Below the pieces are notes generated by a model that saw only the letters and a program-made list of their open reading frames with translations, had not been told where the DNA came from and did no database searches. Position numbers and translations under genes: made by a program. Shown here one piece after another: positions 45,901-55,439 of a stretch of 64,000 bases of DNA (positions within the stretch are counted from its first letter, which is position 1; every line of letters starts with the position of its first letter). The stretch is from contig OX336343.1 of NCBI GenBank assembly GCA_946902875.1, forward strand, positions 18,647,596 to 18,711,595, given 5' to 3'. Origin of the DNA: Nematopogon swammerdamellus (Eukaryota > Arthropoda > Insecta > Lepidoptera > Adelidae).

Positions 45901-47128
45901 CGTCGCCAATATACAAGCCAGCTATGCCACGCGCCACGTCATTTGGCAGTATCATCTGACGCTGTGAAGTTATTTTTTTTTATTGCTTCCGAACTATCTA
46001 GCTGTGCCCGAGGTCGAAGCCTCAGGCGCAGCCAATTTCACCCCTGAGGAGGTGGCAGTCCGGCTTGGAGGTGGACTAATGTCGCTGGGGAAAGGTTATT
46101 TACCCGCGATTTGAAGGTCCATGGTTATGCGATCAAATGCGCAACTTAGAATATTTTGTTCTAGTGTTAATTAAATAAATTCCTAAGCCATTCTGCTAAA
46201 ACGGAAGGTCACTCGTACACTAGACATGGCTTACTTTTAGACTAATTTCACAGCGGCACATAAAGTGATGCAGGGTGTAGTGTAAGTGGAAAAGGAAGGA
46301 AACAGGCAAAGAGATGTCTTTGGAAACAGGCTTCTTACGTCACTCGGTATCCGTTCGGATTGACACCAACCACCACCAAACCTGAACGAAGGTCGGTCTA
46401 AACGGATATGAAAATAGTGTTTCCGTCCAATTTAGTATTAGCCGGCACGACTAAAGTGGGAAGCACTGTCATGGCGCCTAGTTCACCAAGGACACTCACA
46501 GTGTCACCACCACCAGTGTTCCCGTTTCACTAGTTGCTAAAGCGTAGGTATGCAAGACAAAACATTTGTGTAATTAAAACACCCAGTTATGCTGGCAAGA
46601 CTTTCCCCTCAGAGATTGAAATTGTGCAAGCAGCAGTACTTGGTGGATGAGTTGGAGGTGGAGGTGGAGGGGAGTAGGTACTTGGTGGATGAGTTGAAGG
46701 TGGAGATGGATGGGAGTAGGTACTTGGTGGATGAGTGGAAGGTGGAGGTGGAGGGGAGTAGGTGCTCGGTGGAGAGTTGGAGGTGGAGGGGAGTAGGTAC
46801 TTGGTGGATGAGTTGAAGGTGGAGATGGAGGGGAGTAGGTGCTTGGTGGATGAGTGGAAGGTGGAGGTGGAAGGGAGTAGGTGCTCGGTGGAGAGTTGGA
46901 GGTGGAGGGGAGTAGGTACTTGGTGGATGAGTTGAAGGTGGAGGTGGAGGGGAGTAGGTACCTGGTGGTAGAGTTGAAGGTGTAGGTAGGTACCTCTATG
47001 TAGACGCTCGAGTGGGGCGCGAAGGTGTCGTTGACGCGGTGCAGCGTGACGTTGAGGTGCGGCAGCGCGTGCAGCAGCCGCGCCAGCCGCGGCGGCGAGT
47101 ACTCCTCGCCCGCGCCGCCCGACCCCAT
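33921..47128 (-). CDS. tty: Tweety (TTYH family) five-pass membrane protein, 9 coding exons
   Basis: Tweety/TTYH proteins are plasma-membrane proteins first described as chloride channels; this activity is now debated and a lipid-related role has been proposed. Exons, high to low coordinate: 47128-46994, 45855-45727, 43834-43691, 43047-42734, 41982-41817, 39449-39305, 36125-35882, 35300-35106, 34128-33921. Phases agree and total 560 codons including stop. The start MGSGGAGEEYSPP precedes the family block LARLLHALPHLNVTLH. Membrane segments lie near residues 47-72, 89-107, 217-239, 246-274 and 392-415. Between TM2 and TM3 is a long outer loop starting GNDDLHNAM, with N-glycosylation sequons NQT and NAT. 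Paired-cysteine candidates lie in the TM4-TM5 loop (CQDP, SCKV, DCRAS, ACDAG). The cytoplasmic tail holds a PPSY motif and ends KYATLSKQCKTLESNDFY. Exon 8 needs a GC donor. Confidence 0.93.
35421..35480 (-). pseudogene. RTE-clade LINE 3' end
   Basis: Minus frame VWRALEEAYVQQWADTG then stop and a short (ATT/ATG) tail: the conserved C-terminus of RTE-type reverse transcriptase. It lies in tty intron 7. Confidence 0.75.
36176..38124 (-). mobile_element. Non-LTR retrotransposon with 613-codon RT frame, 5'-truncated
   Basis: An uninterrupted frame (38124-36283) shows RT motifs in order: SSGPDGVPARVLK, KNYRPIAITSLLCKVMERV, DKQYGFRKQRSSGD, VALDISKAFDRVWH, NAGVPQGSVLSPTLFLLFIN and SYADDST (catalytic YADD), then a C-terminal FVRLIAGMAPL. 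The 3' UTR ends in poly(A) at 36193-36180. No endonuclease domain is present, so it is 5'-truncated. It belongs to the Jockey/CR1 group by motif style. It sits in tty intron 6 in the same orientation as the gene. No target duplication found. Confidence 0.85.
38266..38747. mobile_element. hAT-like MITE
   Basis: Inverted ends CAGTGTTGTTGC and GCAACAACCCTG are flanked by near-identical octamers GTTCTAAC (38258-38265) and GTTGTAAC (38748-38755). An 8-bp target duplication and a CAG..GTTG terminus point to hAT. The interior is rich in CATCAGCATC motifs in both orientations. It lies in tty intron 6. Confidence 0.65.
38750..39030 (+). mobile_element. Short retroposon family A, copy 2
   Basis: Matches family A from CGTAAAAGGCGCCTAAGGGA through CTCACCTTGGCACGGC to TCTGCTTACCCCGACTG; the 3' hairpin is partly lost. 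It lies in tty intron 6. Confidence 0.7.
39813..40347 (-). repeat. Dispersed repeat with GACA/GACG block, full-length inverted copy
   Basis: On the plus strand it reads AGGTTTCCGTATCCCGTACG, then (TCCG)n/(TCTG)n, and ends AGTAAAACTCGCACTTGACA, the reverse of the copy at 4665-5025. An extra segment near 40,135-40,250 (CTCATTGAGG twice) is absent from the first copy. It lies in tty intron 5. Confidence 0.75.
40461..40795 (+). mobile_element. SINE family B with tRNA/5S head, internally deleted, carrying a nested insertion
   Basis: Starts TGTCAGCCTCGGTAGCTCAG, then GTTAAGCAACCCTGGGCG, the same head as at 9343-8964. It jumps into the body at CGACTATGTAAATAGTTCGT and ends TTTCCATAAAAAAAA. A separate 87-bp retroposon interrupts it at 40621-40707. 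It lies in tty intron 5. Confidence 0.8.
40621..40707 (+). mobile_element. 87-bp mini-retroposon with 15-bp target duplication
   Basis: The 15-mer ACATGGCACCTAGTT flanks it at 40606-40620 and 40708-40722. The insert runs CTAGTTTGCACGAAGG ... CCAAACCAAAACAACAACAA. A second copy lies inverted at 55121-55195. The (CAA)n-type tail and long duplication imply LINE-mediated insertion. Confidence 0.85.
42131..42205 (-). other. tRNA-like sequence, probably a SINE head or tRNA pseudogene
   Basis: The minus strand has an A-box-like TGGTCGAGTGGTTTGGG and a perfect B box GGTTCGAATCC at tRNA-like spacing. The would-be acceptor strands (GCAGCGT and CGGCGTG) do not pair, so it is not a functional tRNA gene. 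It lies in tty intron 4. Confidence 0.6.
43615..43690. repeat. GA-rich microsatellite at the tty exon 3 donor
   Basis: (AGAGAGAC/AGAGATAG)n on the plus strand, TC-rich on the transcribed strand. It starts right at the donor of exon 3 (CAG|GTCTCTCT), so the donor's +3 to +6 bases are part of the repeat. Confidence 0.9.
44058..44194. mobile_element. 137-bp MITE with 26-bp perfect inverted repeats
   Basis: Ends GGTCTGTTCCAAATAAGCCT and AGGCTTATTTGGAACAGACC; the arms continue through GGATAA/TTATCC. Superfamily not assigned. It lies in tty intron 2. Confidence 0.85.
44402..44738. mobile_element. Inverted-end element, hAT-like termini
   Basis: Ends GGTTGCCAGATG and CATCTGGCAACC; the interior repeats ACCGGACA/TGTCCGGT motifs. 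No target duplication seen. It lies in tty intron 2. Confidence 0.5.
45420..45655 (+). pseudogene. LINE 3' end (RT C-terminus plus UTR)
   Basis: Reads an SSSECFPNPFNLGDFKRR-like block, then TGGTTTCGCGAGGAGAGGTG and a GTTTACATAAAAAAAT tail. Same family as 51463-51860 (inverted) and a relative of the intact element at 36176-38124. It lies in tty intron 2, about 70 bases beyond exon 2. Confidence 0.65.
46330..46490 (+). mobile_element. Divergent SINE family B fragment
   Basis: Retains AACGAAGGTCGGTCTAAACG, AGCCGGCACGACTAAAG and CTAGTTCACC. It lies in tty intron 1. Confidence 0.55.
46640..46990. repeat. Minisatellite in tty intron 1
   Basis: Tandem units of roughly 45-54 bases built from GGGAGTAGGTACTTGGTGGA and TGAGTTGAAGGTGGAGGTGG. 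It abuts the donor of tty exon 1. On the gene strand it stays open in frame with exon 1 as a Pro/Ser/Thr/Tyr/His-rich stretch for about 140 codons. Confidence 0.9.
46994..47128 (-). CDS. tty: tty first coding exon
   Basis: It encodes 45 residues from the ATG at 47128-47126 to HSSVYIE, then donor GAG|GTACCT. Upstream on the same strand is GC-rich sequence ending GGCGGTGAG before the ATG; I see no clear acceptor or TATA box, so the 5' UTR limit is unknown. The frame would run on through the minisatellite in intron 1, but the join to exon 2 at 45855 restores the family sequence SLGILGSIPGAWL. Confidence 0.85.
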
Positions 47129-47194
47129 CTCACCGCCTCCGCCGCCGACTCTCTACCGCACCACACACCACATATTATGTATCTAGGGACCCTA

Positions 47195-47340
47195 TTCATA
47201 ATCCTACCGCCCCTGTCTGTCCTAACTTTAAAAGGGCTGTATCTTTTGAACCGTAATAGGTAGCCGGTTGAAATTATCACAAAATATGTGCTATTATGGC
47301 AGATATAATAAACAAATAATAAAAAAAATCTAAAAGTAAA
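47195..47340 (-). repeat. Fragment of the GACA/GACG-block dispersed repeat
   Basis: Contains GGGCTGTATCTTTTGAACCG, AATAGGTAGCCGGTTGAAAT and CTATTATGGCAGATATAATA, parallel to 39900-40000. It lies just upstream of the tty start exon. Confidence 0.65.
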
Positions 47341-47845
47341 ATCCCTATGCAGGAAACGTGTTTTTTAAAGTATTTTTTGTTTTTGCTCTATCGTAAAAAC
47401 GGTAATACATACAAGTCCCAAAGCTGTGATTATAGTGCAAACTTACAACAAATAATAAAAACCGCCCCAATGTGAGCCGGGCTTGGGCTAAGGATCCCGA
47501 ACGGAATGAAAGAAAACAGATTTTTGACACTGAAAATGTCTTTTCGTTCGTTCCAGTATAGGCCCCGATTTCACGAAAAAGTGCGATCCCCTTATATCTC
47601 GGAGAGTTGTGAAGATATGATATTCAAAAAAGGCTCAAAGGCGTATTCATGAGAGCTGTAAGGTGCAAAAAGAATTGTTTGAGAAATTAAAAAACTAAAA
47701 AAGTTAAGGCCGAAATAGTGAAAAAAAATTAGTTTTTTTCAGATTTTTTTATTTTGGCGCTCGATATTTTGGAAACGAAGAATGATATTTTTTCTTTTCT
47801 GCCTGTCTTACAATGTTCACTCCTATGCTATTGGTTCGGATTCCT

Positions 47846-48075
47846 TACCATACTAGGTGGTAGGGTTTATCCCGGCCGGGTTGGTACCACCGCACTGAGG
47901 GAAACGTCAGTCGAAACGGCTATGTAAATAGTTCGTGTTTTCCGTCCAGTTCAGTGTAGCCGACATGAAATGAAGGGAAGCACTGACATGGCGCCTAGTT
48001 CACCCGGTGTTATGGGCTGACATCACGGATGTTGTAGGTGAAGTAGCCAACCGTGTAAATTTCCATAAAAAAAAT
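47846..48075 (+). mobile_element. SINE family B, 5'-truncated
   Basis: Begins CCTTACCATACTAGGTGGTA and ends GTGTAAATTTCCATAAAAAAA. It is opposite in strand to tty and upstream of it. Confidence 0.8.
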
Positions 48076-48879
48076 GCTTTGCGTACCTATCAAAAATGTC
48101 GGCAGAATTACCGCAAATCAGAACTGCTGACTATTCTTTATAGTATATATACTAATCCTAATCTATATACTGTTTATTCTTTTCTCTTTTTTATTTATTC
48201 TTTGGTTTTGTTTTTTTGCGCTTTTAAACTCTTTTCTTTATTAGTTATATAAGTTGTCAAAATTGTGTAAAAATTTAAATAAAAAAAAAAATGGGTTAGG
48301 CTTCAAATCAGCCTTCCTATGGTTCACCTTAGGAATAAGAGCTGTGCCGCATCCTTTTTGCAAACAATGTGTTGTTATTTTTATTATGTGATTTTTTTTT
48401 TGTTATAAGTATTTAATCTATTTTGTTTTTCTGTTTTATTTAGTTTCTAGTTATGTAATTGATTAGGTATAAATATATACCTAATAATAATACTTTGTAC
48501 ACCTGCTACTTGAGTTAGAGTTTGACAGACTTACCGCAGAGGAGTGGTGATAGTGCGCGGAGGTCTAGGAGTGCGGCATCCCTGCCCGCCCCTCCCGTCC
48601 GTCGCACTCCCGGCGCTCCCTCGCCCCGCGCGCGTCACACCATGCCGGGGCGGAGCGCCCGCGCCGATACAGGCATCTGAAACCAACGCATATGATTCAT
48701 GCCGATGATGGATGACGAATGGAGGCTCCATGTCGCATCGTGAGTCATCGTGGGAGCCTCGTGCATGTTTTGGAACATCGATCTGTTTTATTACTGCATT
48801 CTGATCGAGACAATGTCGCGTCGTAGCCTTGTCGGCGCCAACACCGGATATATTCTCGGAATTAACCAGTGCAGATAAG

Positions 48880-49361
48880 TAGGGTTGCCAACCATACTGA
48901 TAAAACAGGATTATACTTGTTTTCACTCTATAATACTGTTTACTGTTCAACAAACAAAAATTATACAAAATACTGTTTTCACCGTCACTTCCATCCAGTC
49001 CATAGCCACAAATAAAACGCGCGTGTAGTGCAGTCTTCATTTCAGAACCAAATACCAGCCAAAGAGTATTTCTGTGATGAATGCGAAATGACAGGACGAC
49101 AGAAATCGAGCTTAATTAAATTTAATAAAAAGCGTGCTCGTAATTTTTTTTTAATTTCGATTTCAAATGTAGTGAGGCTTAAGAAGTTTTTAAATAAGAT
49201 GATAAATTGATAGGTTGCGCGAGGAGCACACAAAATATGTATGTATTTAAAACGTTAAAAAAATACTGTTAATTTTTTCTAAAATACTGTTTTCTAAAAT
49301 ACTGTGTTCCTTTTCCCACCTTCATATACTTTTTTCCGTGAATAAAAAATTGGCAACCCTA
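48880..49361. mobile_element. hAT-like non-autonomous element with 8-bp target duplication
   Basis: Terminal inverted repeats TAGGGTTGCCAA and TTGGCAACCCTA are flanked by the exact octamer CAGATAAG (48872-48879 and 49362-49369). The interior has repeated AAAATACTGTT motifs and a 60-codon frame at 49028-49210 with no recognised domain. The 8-bp duplication and terminus fit hAT. Confidence 0.85.
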
Positions 49362-49544
49362 CAGATAAGTGCCCTTTTATAGTTGGCCGGTTAATTTTAA
49401 AAGGCATTTGGGCGGCTGGATCAGAAATGTCTGAGCGGAAGACAAAGCTGGCGCACTATCAAGTTCCATGGAAACTTGATGACGATACTGTATTAACATT
49501 CATTCATATAGATAACGACGATAAAGAATAATAAATTGTACCGT

Positions 49545-49860
49545 ATGCGGTGTGGGGCCGGTACTTAAATGGAATAGCCCCACTGCATCTCTCCCCGTGC
49601 ATGTCGTAAAAGGCGACTAACGGATAAGGACACGATGCCGTGCTAAAGGGCGACAGGCTAGCCACCTCTCACCCTGGCACGGTCCTTCCACCGAGTCTTG
49701 CAGCAGGTGGGTCTTCGTGCCTTACTGCTGCTTGATATAGTTATCTTGTACGAATACTTTGCAAAACGCGGTGGTCGGGTGTTGTGCTGTAATTTACAAG
49801 AGTACTTGCAGCACAACACCGATTACTCTGCGATTGTCGGGATAAAGCGTGTGGTGGTAT
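49545..49860 (+). mobile_element. Short retroposon family A, copy 3
   Basis: Near full length, from GTGTGGGGCCGGTACTTAAA through GTCTTGCAGCAGGTGGGTCT. The 3' hairpin GTGTTGTGCTGT ... GCAGCACAACAC is followed by GATTGTCGGG. Confidence 0.85.
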
Positions 49861-50277
49861 GTAAAGAAGTATAATTTTATATTAAAATATATTCGCTAAT
49901 AATGTTCCTAATCTTCCAACCAGTTGGGTTCGGTGATACGATATGCGATACGAGTAGCTAGTCTTTGGAACAAATCTAAATAAACACAGTAATGTGAGTA
50001 CATTATTCAAGTCAACGGAGCCTCGTGTCGTGTTTACTTCGTGACAACATGTCAGTCGATATTTCAATTCCGTTGTCTCGCTCGGGAGCAGCTTTTAAAT
50101 ATTTGAGCTACGCTTTAAAGTTAGCAGAGACGACGTGAATACCTACTACGTGCCGCTTGATGTGTCGGAAAACTCGTTAGCTCGCTAATTACTCTTCAGC
50201 AGCGCTTCAGCCTCGCCTACATAAATATTGTGTTCACTCACAGTCGTTGCACTCTAACGAAGTTTGAGCACTTCAGC

Positions 50278-50593
50278 CTAGAACGATAAAAAAGGTATGG
50301 ACGCCGGACTGTCAAATGCGTGTATGAGAACTAGCGTCGCCTAGTTGCGGGGAGCGGAGTGTACTTACCGATGATAAGATATTCCACTATTGTGCACACT
50401 AAACTTGGCTGTAGTGTTTTTACACGTAAACACAGAGCATGCGGGCATTTTAAACAGGTTTTTTGCGAACGCAGCCGATGACAGACTGACGGGCCAGCGC
50501 GCAAGCGTCCAATGAAACAAGTATGCTTTTACTTGTATCGTGTTACGCTGGCGAGGATAGGGTTCAGGGTCCATACCTTTTTTATCGTTCTAG
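50278..50593 (-). mobile_element. THAP/P-like mini-element with 8-bp target duplication
   Basis: Ends CTAGAACGATAAAAAAGGTA and ACCTTTTTTATCGTTCTAG are perfect inverts beyond 20 bases. The octamer ACTTCAGC flanks it at 50270-50277 and 50594-50601. A minus-strand frame contains MPACSVFTCKN, then SGISYHR and GTAAGT, i.e. the first exon of a THAP zinc finger (C-x4-C; the ...H is expected in the next exon) with its donor. P-type transposases start with a THAP domain and make 8-bp duplications. The rest of the gene is deleted. Confidence 0.8.
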
Positions 50594-51462
50594 ACTTCAG
50601 CACTACGCCCGGAGTTGAGACGTGGAGCTAATGGTCATCGTTAGTTCAACGTAGAACAATATCCAGAATAGCATTCATCGCAATCAATGTCAAACAAAAC
50701 AAAATCACCTTGATTGGCTAGTCTATGGAGATCGATGATTTAAGTAACTTCACATCTAGATTTTTATAGTTGCCGGATGGATGATTCCTCCCGAAGTTCG
50801 GCAGCACAGAATATAGTAAGAGCCATTTTAATAATCATCATAATCAAGGAGGTGCTAATCAACGAATTAAAAAGTATCCGTTGGTGCCAATCCGTAGGTA
50901 GTCTAGGTAGACTATTGTCTCCACAGACTAGGGGTCTCCAATCCGCGATTTAAAGTTAGCCGAAAAGACCTCTTCAGTGCGACACCAGAAATAGTATATG
51001 GAAATATTCAACAATAACCCAGGCGGCCTTTTCATCGGGAAGTAATTTTGTATGCCTGACCTAAGCAAACGAGACAGGTGAATAATTCGTCAATACACTA
51101 ACAAAGTCCCGACTCCCCGCGCGCCGGACTCTCAAAGTCTACAAGTAGCGTCTGTCCGCATAGTAGGTGTGTGTTATCGTGCGTGCTATCGGCGCACTAT
51201 CATACATGCCTATCGGGACGATACTCGTTCTTGGAATAGCCCATTCACATCGCCCCCTCCCTCACCCACGCACACCCTGGTACAGCACGAACCACGAAAA
51301 CACCACCACCGGTTGGCATGCATATACGATCACGTCACCTTATTGTACTCTTGTTGATGCTTCTGCCGGCTAGAGTATTTTCTCTACCGAGTACCGAAGC
51401 ATAAAGTCAATGACCGAAGCAATGACAGAAGCAGTTTTTTGTATTTTTTTTATGTAAAACAA

Positions 51463-51860
51463 CACGGGTGGCGGTGTCGAGGGACCAATGGTACAGTCGA
51501 CAGAGTCAAAAACCCCTCTCCTTGCGAAACCACGCTCAGTAAGGCGCCATGCCAGCAGATTGGCGGGCTGTTGCTAGGCTGTCTAACCCGTTGATACGAC
51601 GTTTGACGACACCCAGGTTAAAGGATTCGGGAAACACACTCGCCGGGAGACAGTTCCACAACCTAGCGGTGCGACAAAGAAATTATTTTGAGAACTGATG
51701 GGTTCTCAAAAGCCCAATGTCAACAAAAGGGTGCTCAGTCTCTCTGCGGCCAGTGCTGCGAAGATAAAATAAATGAAATGGAAAGGAATAAGGGAAACAA
51801 GGTCCTCCGAGCAGCGTCCATGATAGAAGCTGTAGAACAGACTGAGTGACCCTACAAATA
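51463..51860 (-). pseudogene. LINE 3' end, inverted relative of 45420-45655
   Basis: Minus-strand blocks CLPASVFPESFNLGV-like and TGGTTTCGCAAGGAGAGGGG, with poly(A) at 51463-51430. Upstream, 51,720-51,860 matches the RT C-terminal region (TERLSTL-like, REETEHPFVDIGLLRTHQF). Confidence 0.65.
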
Positions 51861-51939
51861 GGTACAAATAGGTACGGATATTTGCTTGAACGTGTTGATT
51901 TTAATGTTTTTTTTTTTTTTAGTTTTTCAGTAAAATTTT

Positions 51940-52250
51940 TCACGTATTACTTTGCATCTCTCCCCATGCATGTCGTAAAAGGCGATTAAGGGATAAGGAC
52001 AAGGTGCCGTGCTAAAGGGCGACAGGCTCGCCACCTCTCATCTTGGCACGGTACTTTCACCGAGTCATGCAGCAGGTGGGTCTTCGTGCCTTACTTGCTG
52101 CTTGATCGATTGAATCTTGTTCGAATACTTTGCGAAATGTGGTGGTCGGTGTTGTGCTGTAATTTACCAGAGTTCTTGCAGCACAACACCGATTACTTTG
52201 CTTACCCCGATTGACGGGATTCAGCGTGTGTGATATGTATGTATGCATGT
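51940..52250 (+). mobile_element. Short retroposon family A, copy 4 (head-truncated)
   Basis: Begins TTTGCATCTCTCCCCATGCA and ends after the hairpin and TGCTTACCCCGATTGACGGG, with a (TGTA)n-like tail TATGTATGTATGCATGTA. Confidence 0.85.
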
Positions 52251-52259
52251 AAGAGATCC

Positions 52260-53250
52260 TAACCACGAGGTTCGAAATCCACGACACACAGTGTACGTAC
52301 ATCTGTCTGGCTATCAGTTCCTCATTATCCTAAATTTCCCTCCATTATTTGAAGTTCTCAGATCATTGCTTATATTAATTAATCTTTTTATTAAATGCTT
52401 CGAAGCTCCTGCCTATCAGCTGTTTAATAAATAACAATGTAGGCTTGGCCGGGCGGGATACAGGTTTCTAAAACCTTGCTAATGAACTCCACATCAGGAG
52501 ATTGTACATGAGAAGACGGCCCGGGAGAAGTCGGGAGTCCTTTACGGTCAAGAAATAAATGCACGAGAACCCGCTCTTGCCACGTTGAATGTTCAGAGAC
52601 ACGCGAGATGGCAGCGAATATAATAAAATAAGGTTATAGACGTTTCCTCACATTAGAGCGGTTAGGCGGTGCTAGAGCATGCTGAAATGCCCTGGTTTCG
52701 CGAGGCTCCAATACACTGGTAGCGGATGGAAAAGTTTCTATTGACTATTGACTGATATGTCCGGTCAGGTGAATGCGAATGTTGGTGGTCTAGGATACTT
52801 CCTCTGATACTTCACACCGTGTGAAGTCGACATCGGGCGCTACAGCTAGCTAGTAGGTACAGCTACAGCTAGTATTTCGTACTACATATATTGATACTTG
52901 TAAGGCTGGGACATCCAATTCAAGTGTCACATACCTAGAGCACACGCGGCTAGCTCCCGCCACGCGCGTTCGCTACGCTGCATCTTCAATGGCGGCGGGT
53001 CTTATTGATGCACAAGATATTACCCACTCTGTATGGGCCAGATGCAGCCGGAGCAGATAGGGACGTGTGCCTACTGCTGATACTGCCTACCCCTCTCCCG
53101 TCCGTCCCACCGCACCGCCTGCCGTCACAGCGCGTGGTGCCGCCGCCGCGCCGCCCGCTGTCCGCTCGTGCATTATAAATGCCACTGCGGCTGCGGGTGC
53201 TCCGTTGTCTCACGACTTGACAGCACGCTCTGCACGTGTAAAATTACAAA
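52260..53250. other. Non-coding stretch upstream of tty
   Basis: I see no conserved reading frame, repeat or RNA gene here. GC rises from about 52,920 to 53,220 (CGCCGCGCCGCCCGC). Confidence 0.4.
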
Positions 53251-53435
53251 TTTAAAAACCCCCGACCCTTAAAAGAAAAAAAAAATCATTTACTTACTTA
53301 AAGGAGTCGGTGGCCCGCTAAGTAAATTCCCGCGCAGCTCTGAGTTTTCATATTTTATTTACTTAGCGGTCCCCCGACTCCTTTAAGTAAGTAAATGGAA
53401 ATTATTTTTGACTTTTTAAGGGTAGGTTTTTAAAA
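53251..53435. mobile_element. Foldback/MITE with nested inverted arms
   Basis: Inner arms 53287-53328 and 53357-53396 pair over about 40 bases (CATTTACTTACTTAAAGGAG). Outer arms TTTAAAAACCCCCGACCCTT and AAGGGTAGGTTTTTAAAA also pair. Confidence 0.85.
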
Positions 53436-53454
53436 TTTTTAATTTAACTTTTAA

Positions 53455-53650
53455 GGCCGCTGCATACGTAGCGGGGCGCCGGCGGCGGGAGCGGAGCGGA
53501 GCGGGGAAATATTCTCCATAAGAATATATTATATCCCGCTCCGCTCCCGCTCCGCCGCCGCCGCTCCGCTCCCGCCCCGCCGCGTATGAACACGTGCTTG
53601 TACTAGTTCCTGAGGATCCTGCAGAAAAGCTCGCCCCGCCCCCGCCCCGC
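53455..53650. repeat. GC-rich inverted structure with GGAGCGGAGCGG motifs
   Basis: GGCGCCGGCGGCGGGAGCGG is mirrored by TCCCGCTCCGCTCCCGCTCC across an AT-rich loop (AATATTCTCCATAAGAATAT). CATACGTAGCGGGG near the start and CCCCGCTACGTA near 53,655-53,667 also pair. Confidence 0.75.
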
Positions 53651-53759
53651 CGGCACCCCGCTACGTACACAGCTGCCTTTATTTGAAGCTTCTTAAAAAA
53701 CCCATCCAAATCGGTCCATCCGTTTGGGAGCTACGAAGCCACAGACAGACCTACACGTA

Positions 53760-54020
53760 CACTTACACACATCATCATCATCATCATCAGCCTGTATCGG
53801 TCCACTGCTGGACATAGGCTTCTCCCAAGGCACGCCACCACACGCGGTCTTCCGCTCTTCTCATCCATCCACTCCACTCCTGGCTACCTTTTTTAGGTCA
53901 TCTGTCCACCTAGCCGGGGGGCGTCCCACGCTACGTTTGCTTGTACGTGGCCTCCATTCGAGCAACCGTCTACCCCATCGGTTGTCGGTTACACACATAC
54001 ACACGTCAAACTTATAACAC
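53760..54020 (-). pseudogene. RTE-clade LINE 3' end with (ATG)n tail
   Basis: Minus frame DRVWWRALGEAYVQQWTDTG and stop, followed by (ATG)6. Further upstream on that strand comes the region that encodes the preceding RT C-terminus, with VGRP-like sequence near 53,900. Confidence 0.8.
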
Positions 54021-54514
54021 CCCTCCGTTTTTGCGTCGGGGGTTAAAAATGAGTCTGTTCGTGTTTACAGGGGATCGCATCATCCATCGGATGATCGGAC
54101 GCCGCTCACGTCACGCGTCTAATCCTAATTAAAAACTGCGGTCCATGCCGTATCAGCGCGGATCGGGAGTCCGGGGAGCCGATCGGCGGATAGATCGGAA
54201 ACACTTTCGTCCGAGCTCGCTCTCACCTGTACACCGCAGCTGTCGGCTCGACGACGCGACGACGACGCCACTTATCGGCATCGGATCTGAATTCAGAGCC
54301 TCAGCCGGCGGCAGCCGTGCTGCTATTGTGAGCGGTGCGGCTCAGCGGAGCGGAGGAGGCAAAATGGAATGTGCAGAACATTCGGCTGTAATTGCAGGAC
54401 GGGTCGCTGGCCCCCGTTGCAATATCACGACCTTGAAGCCGTTCCTCTATCGCTTATATTGATAAAAATATCAGATACTGTGTTAATTTTGACGAAATGC
54501 TAAAGAAAAAAAAA

Positions 54515-54645
54515 CGGCCAAGTGCGATTCGAACTTTCAACGGGCTACCTATTATAGTTCAAGAGATACAGCCCTCGGACAGACTGACAGACAGACCGAC
54601 AGACGGCGTAGGTTTAGTAATAGGGTCCCGTACCGGATACGGAAC
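54515..54645 (+). repeat. Fragment of the GACA/GACG-block dispersed repeat
   Basis: CGGCCAAGTGCGATTCGAAC, then CGGGCTACCTATTATAGTTC, (GACA)n and GGGTCCCGTACCGGATACGG, preceded and followed by A-runs. Confidence 0.75.
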
Positions 54646-55120
54646 CCAAAAAAAAACACAGAATGTGAGCTTTATTAATTATCCAGCACTCCATTGTCGA
54701 ACCGCTGCATCGTGCGTGAATCGTCAGTAATCAAACGCCCACGTGGCGCTTCCAAGATGAATAACTTATTTGATCGCATCACACAGTCAGCTGAACCGAA
54801 CTCCATCGCCCGTTTCAAGTTCAAATATTCTGAATGTCAAGGCGCTATCTCGTACCATGCTAGAGACAGTCCAACTAATGGTATATGAAGAGTGGCAGCT
54901 TTAACTAATGCCTAGTGTGAGTAGGTAATGGCCACTGGCCACGGAGGGGACGCCACATAAGACAATCGTTCAATATACTGATGCCTAATGCACTTTGAAG
55001 GTGATAGAGACAATGAGATAAGATTGCTCACAACACAAACGCGTTGAGCAAAAAATAACTTAGAAAAATAACCCGACAAGTCCAACCAACCAAGTTTTAG
55101 GACAAGGATGAGGAAACTAG

Positions 55121-55365
55121 TTTGTTGTTTTGGTTTGGGGTTGGCTCTAGGCCTGCAAACTAATCCCGCTTGGTTGGGAACCTTCGTGCAAAACCCCGCA
55201 GTCTCCAGCTACCCCATCCAATCTATGTCTTCCATGAAAGCCACAAGTCGACCGGGGTGTCTGCAGGCCGCTTATCCCTTAGTCGCCTTTTACGACATGC
55301 ACGGGGAGAGATGCAGTGGGACTATTCTTATTAAGTACCGACCCCACACAGTACTTGAGGAAACT
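55121..55365 (-). mobile_element. Mini-retroposon copy fused to a family A head fragment
   Basis: 55121-55195 is the inverted second copy of the 87-bp retroposon at 40621. 55255-55365 is the head of family A (minus strand: GTCGGTACTTAATAAGAATA, CTCTCCCCGTGCATGTCGTA). Confidence 0.75.
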
Positions 55366-55439
55366 AGTAAAAGTCACTTGCCAAGCTGAGAACGGGACTA
55401 AAAACAACGCTTTAGTATATAAAAAGCAATTAAATGAAC

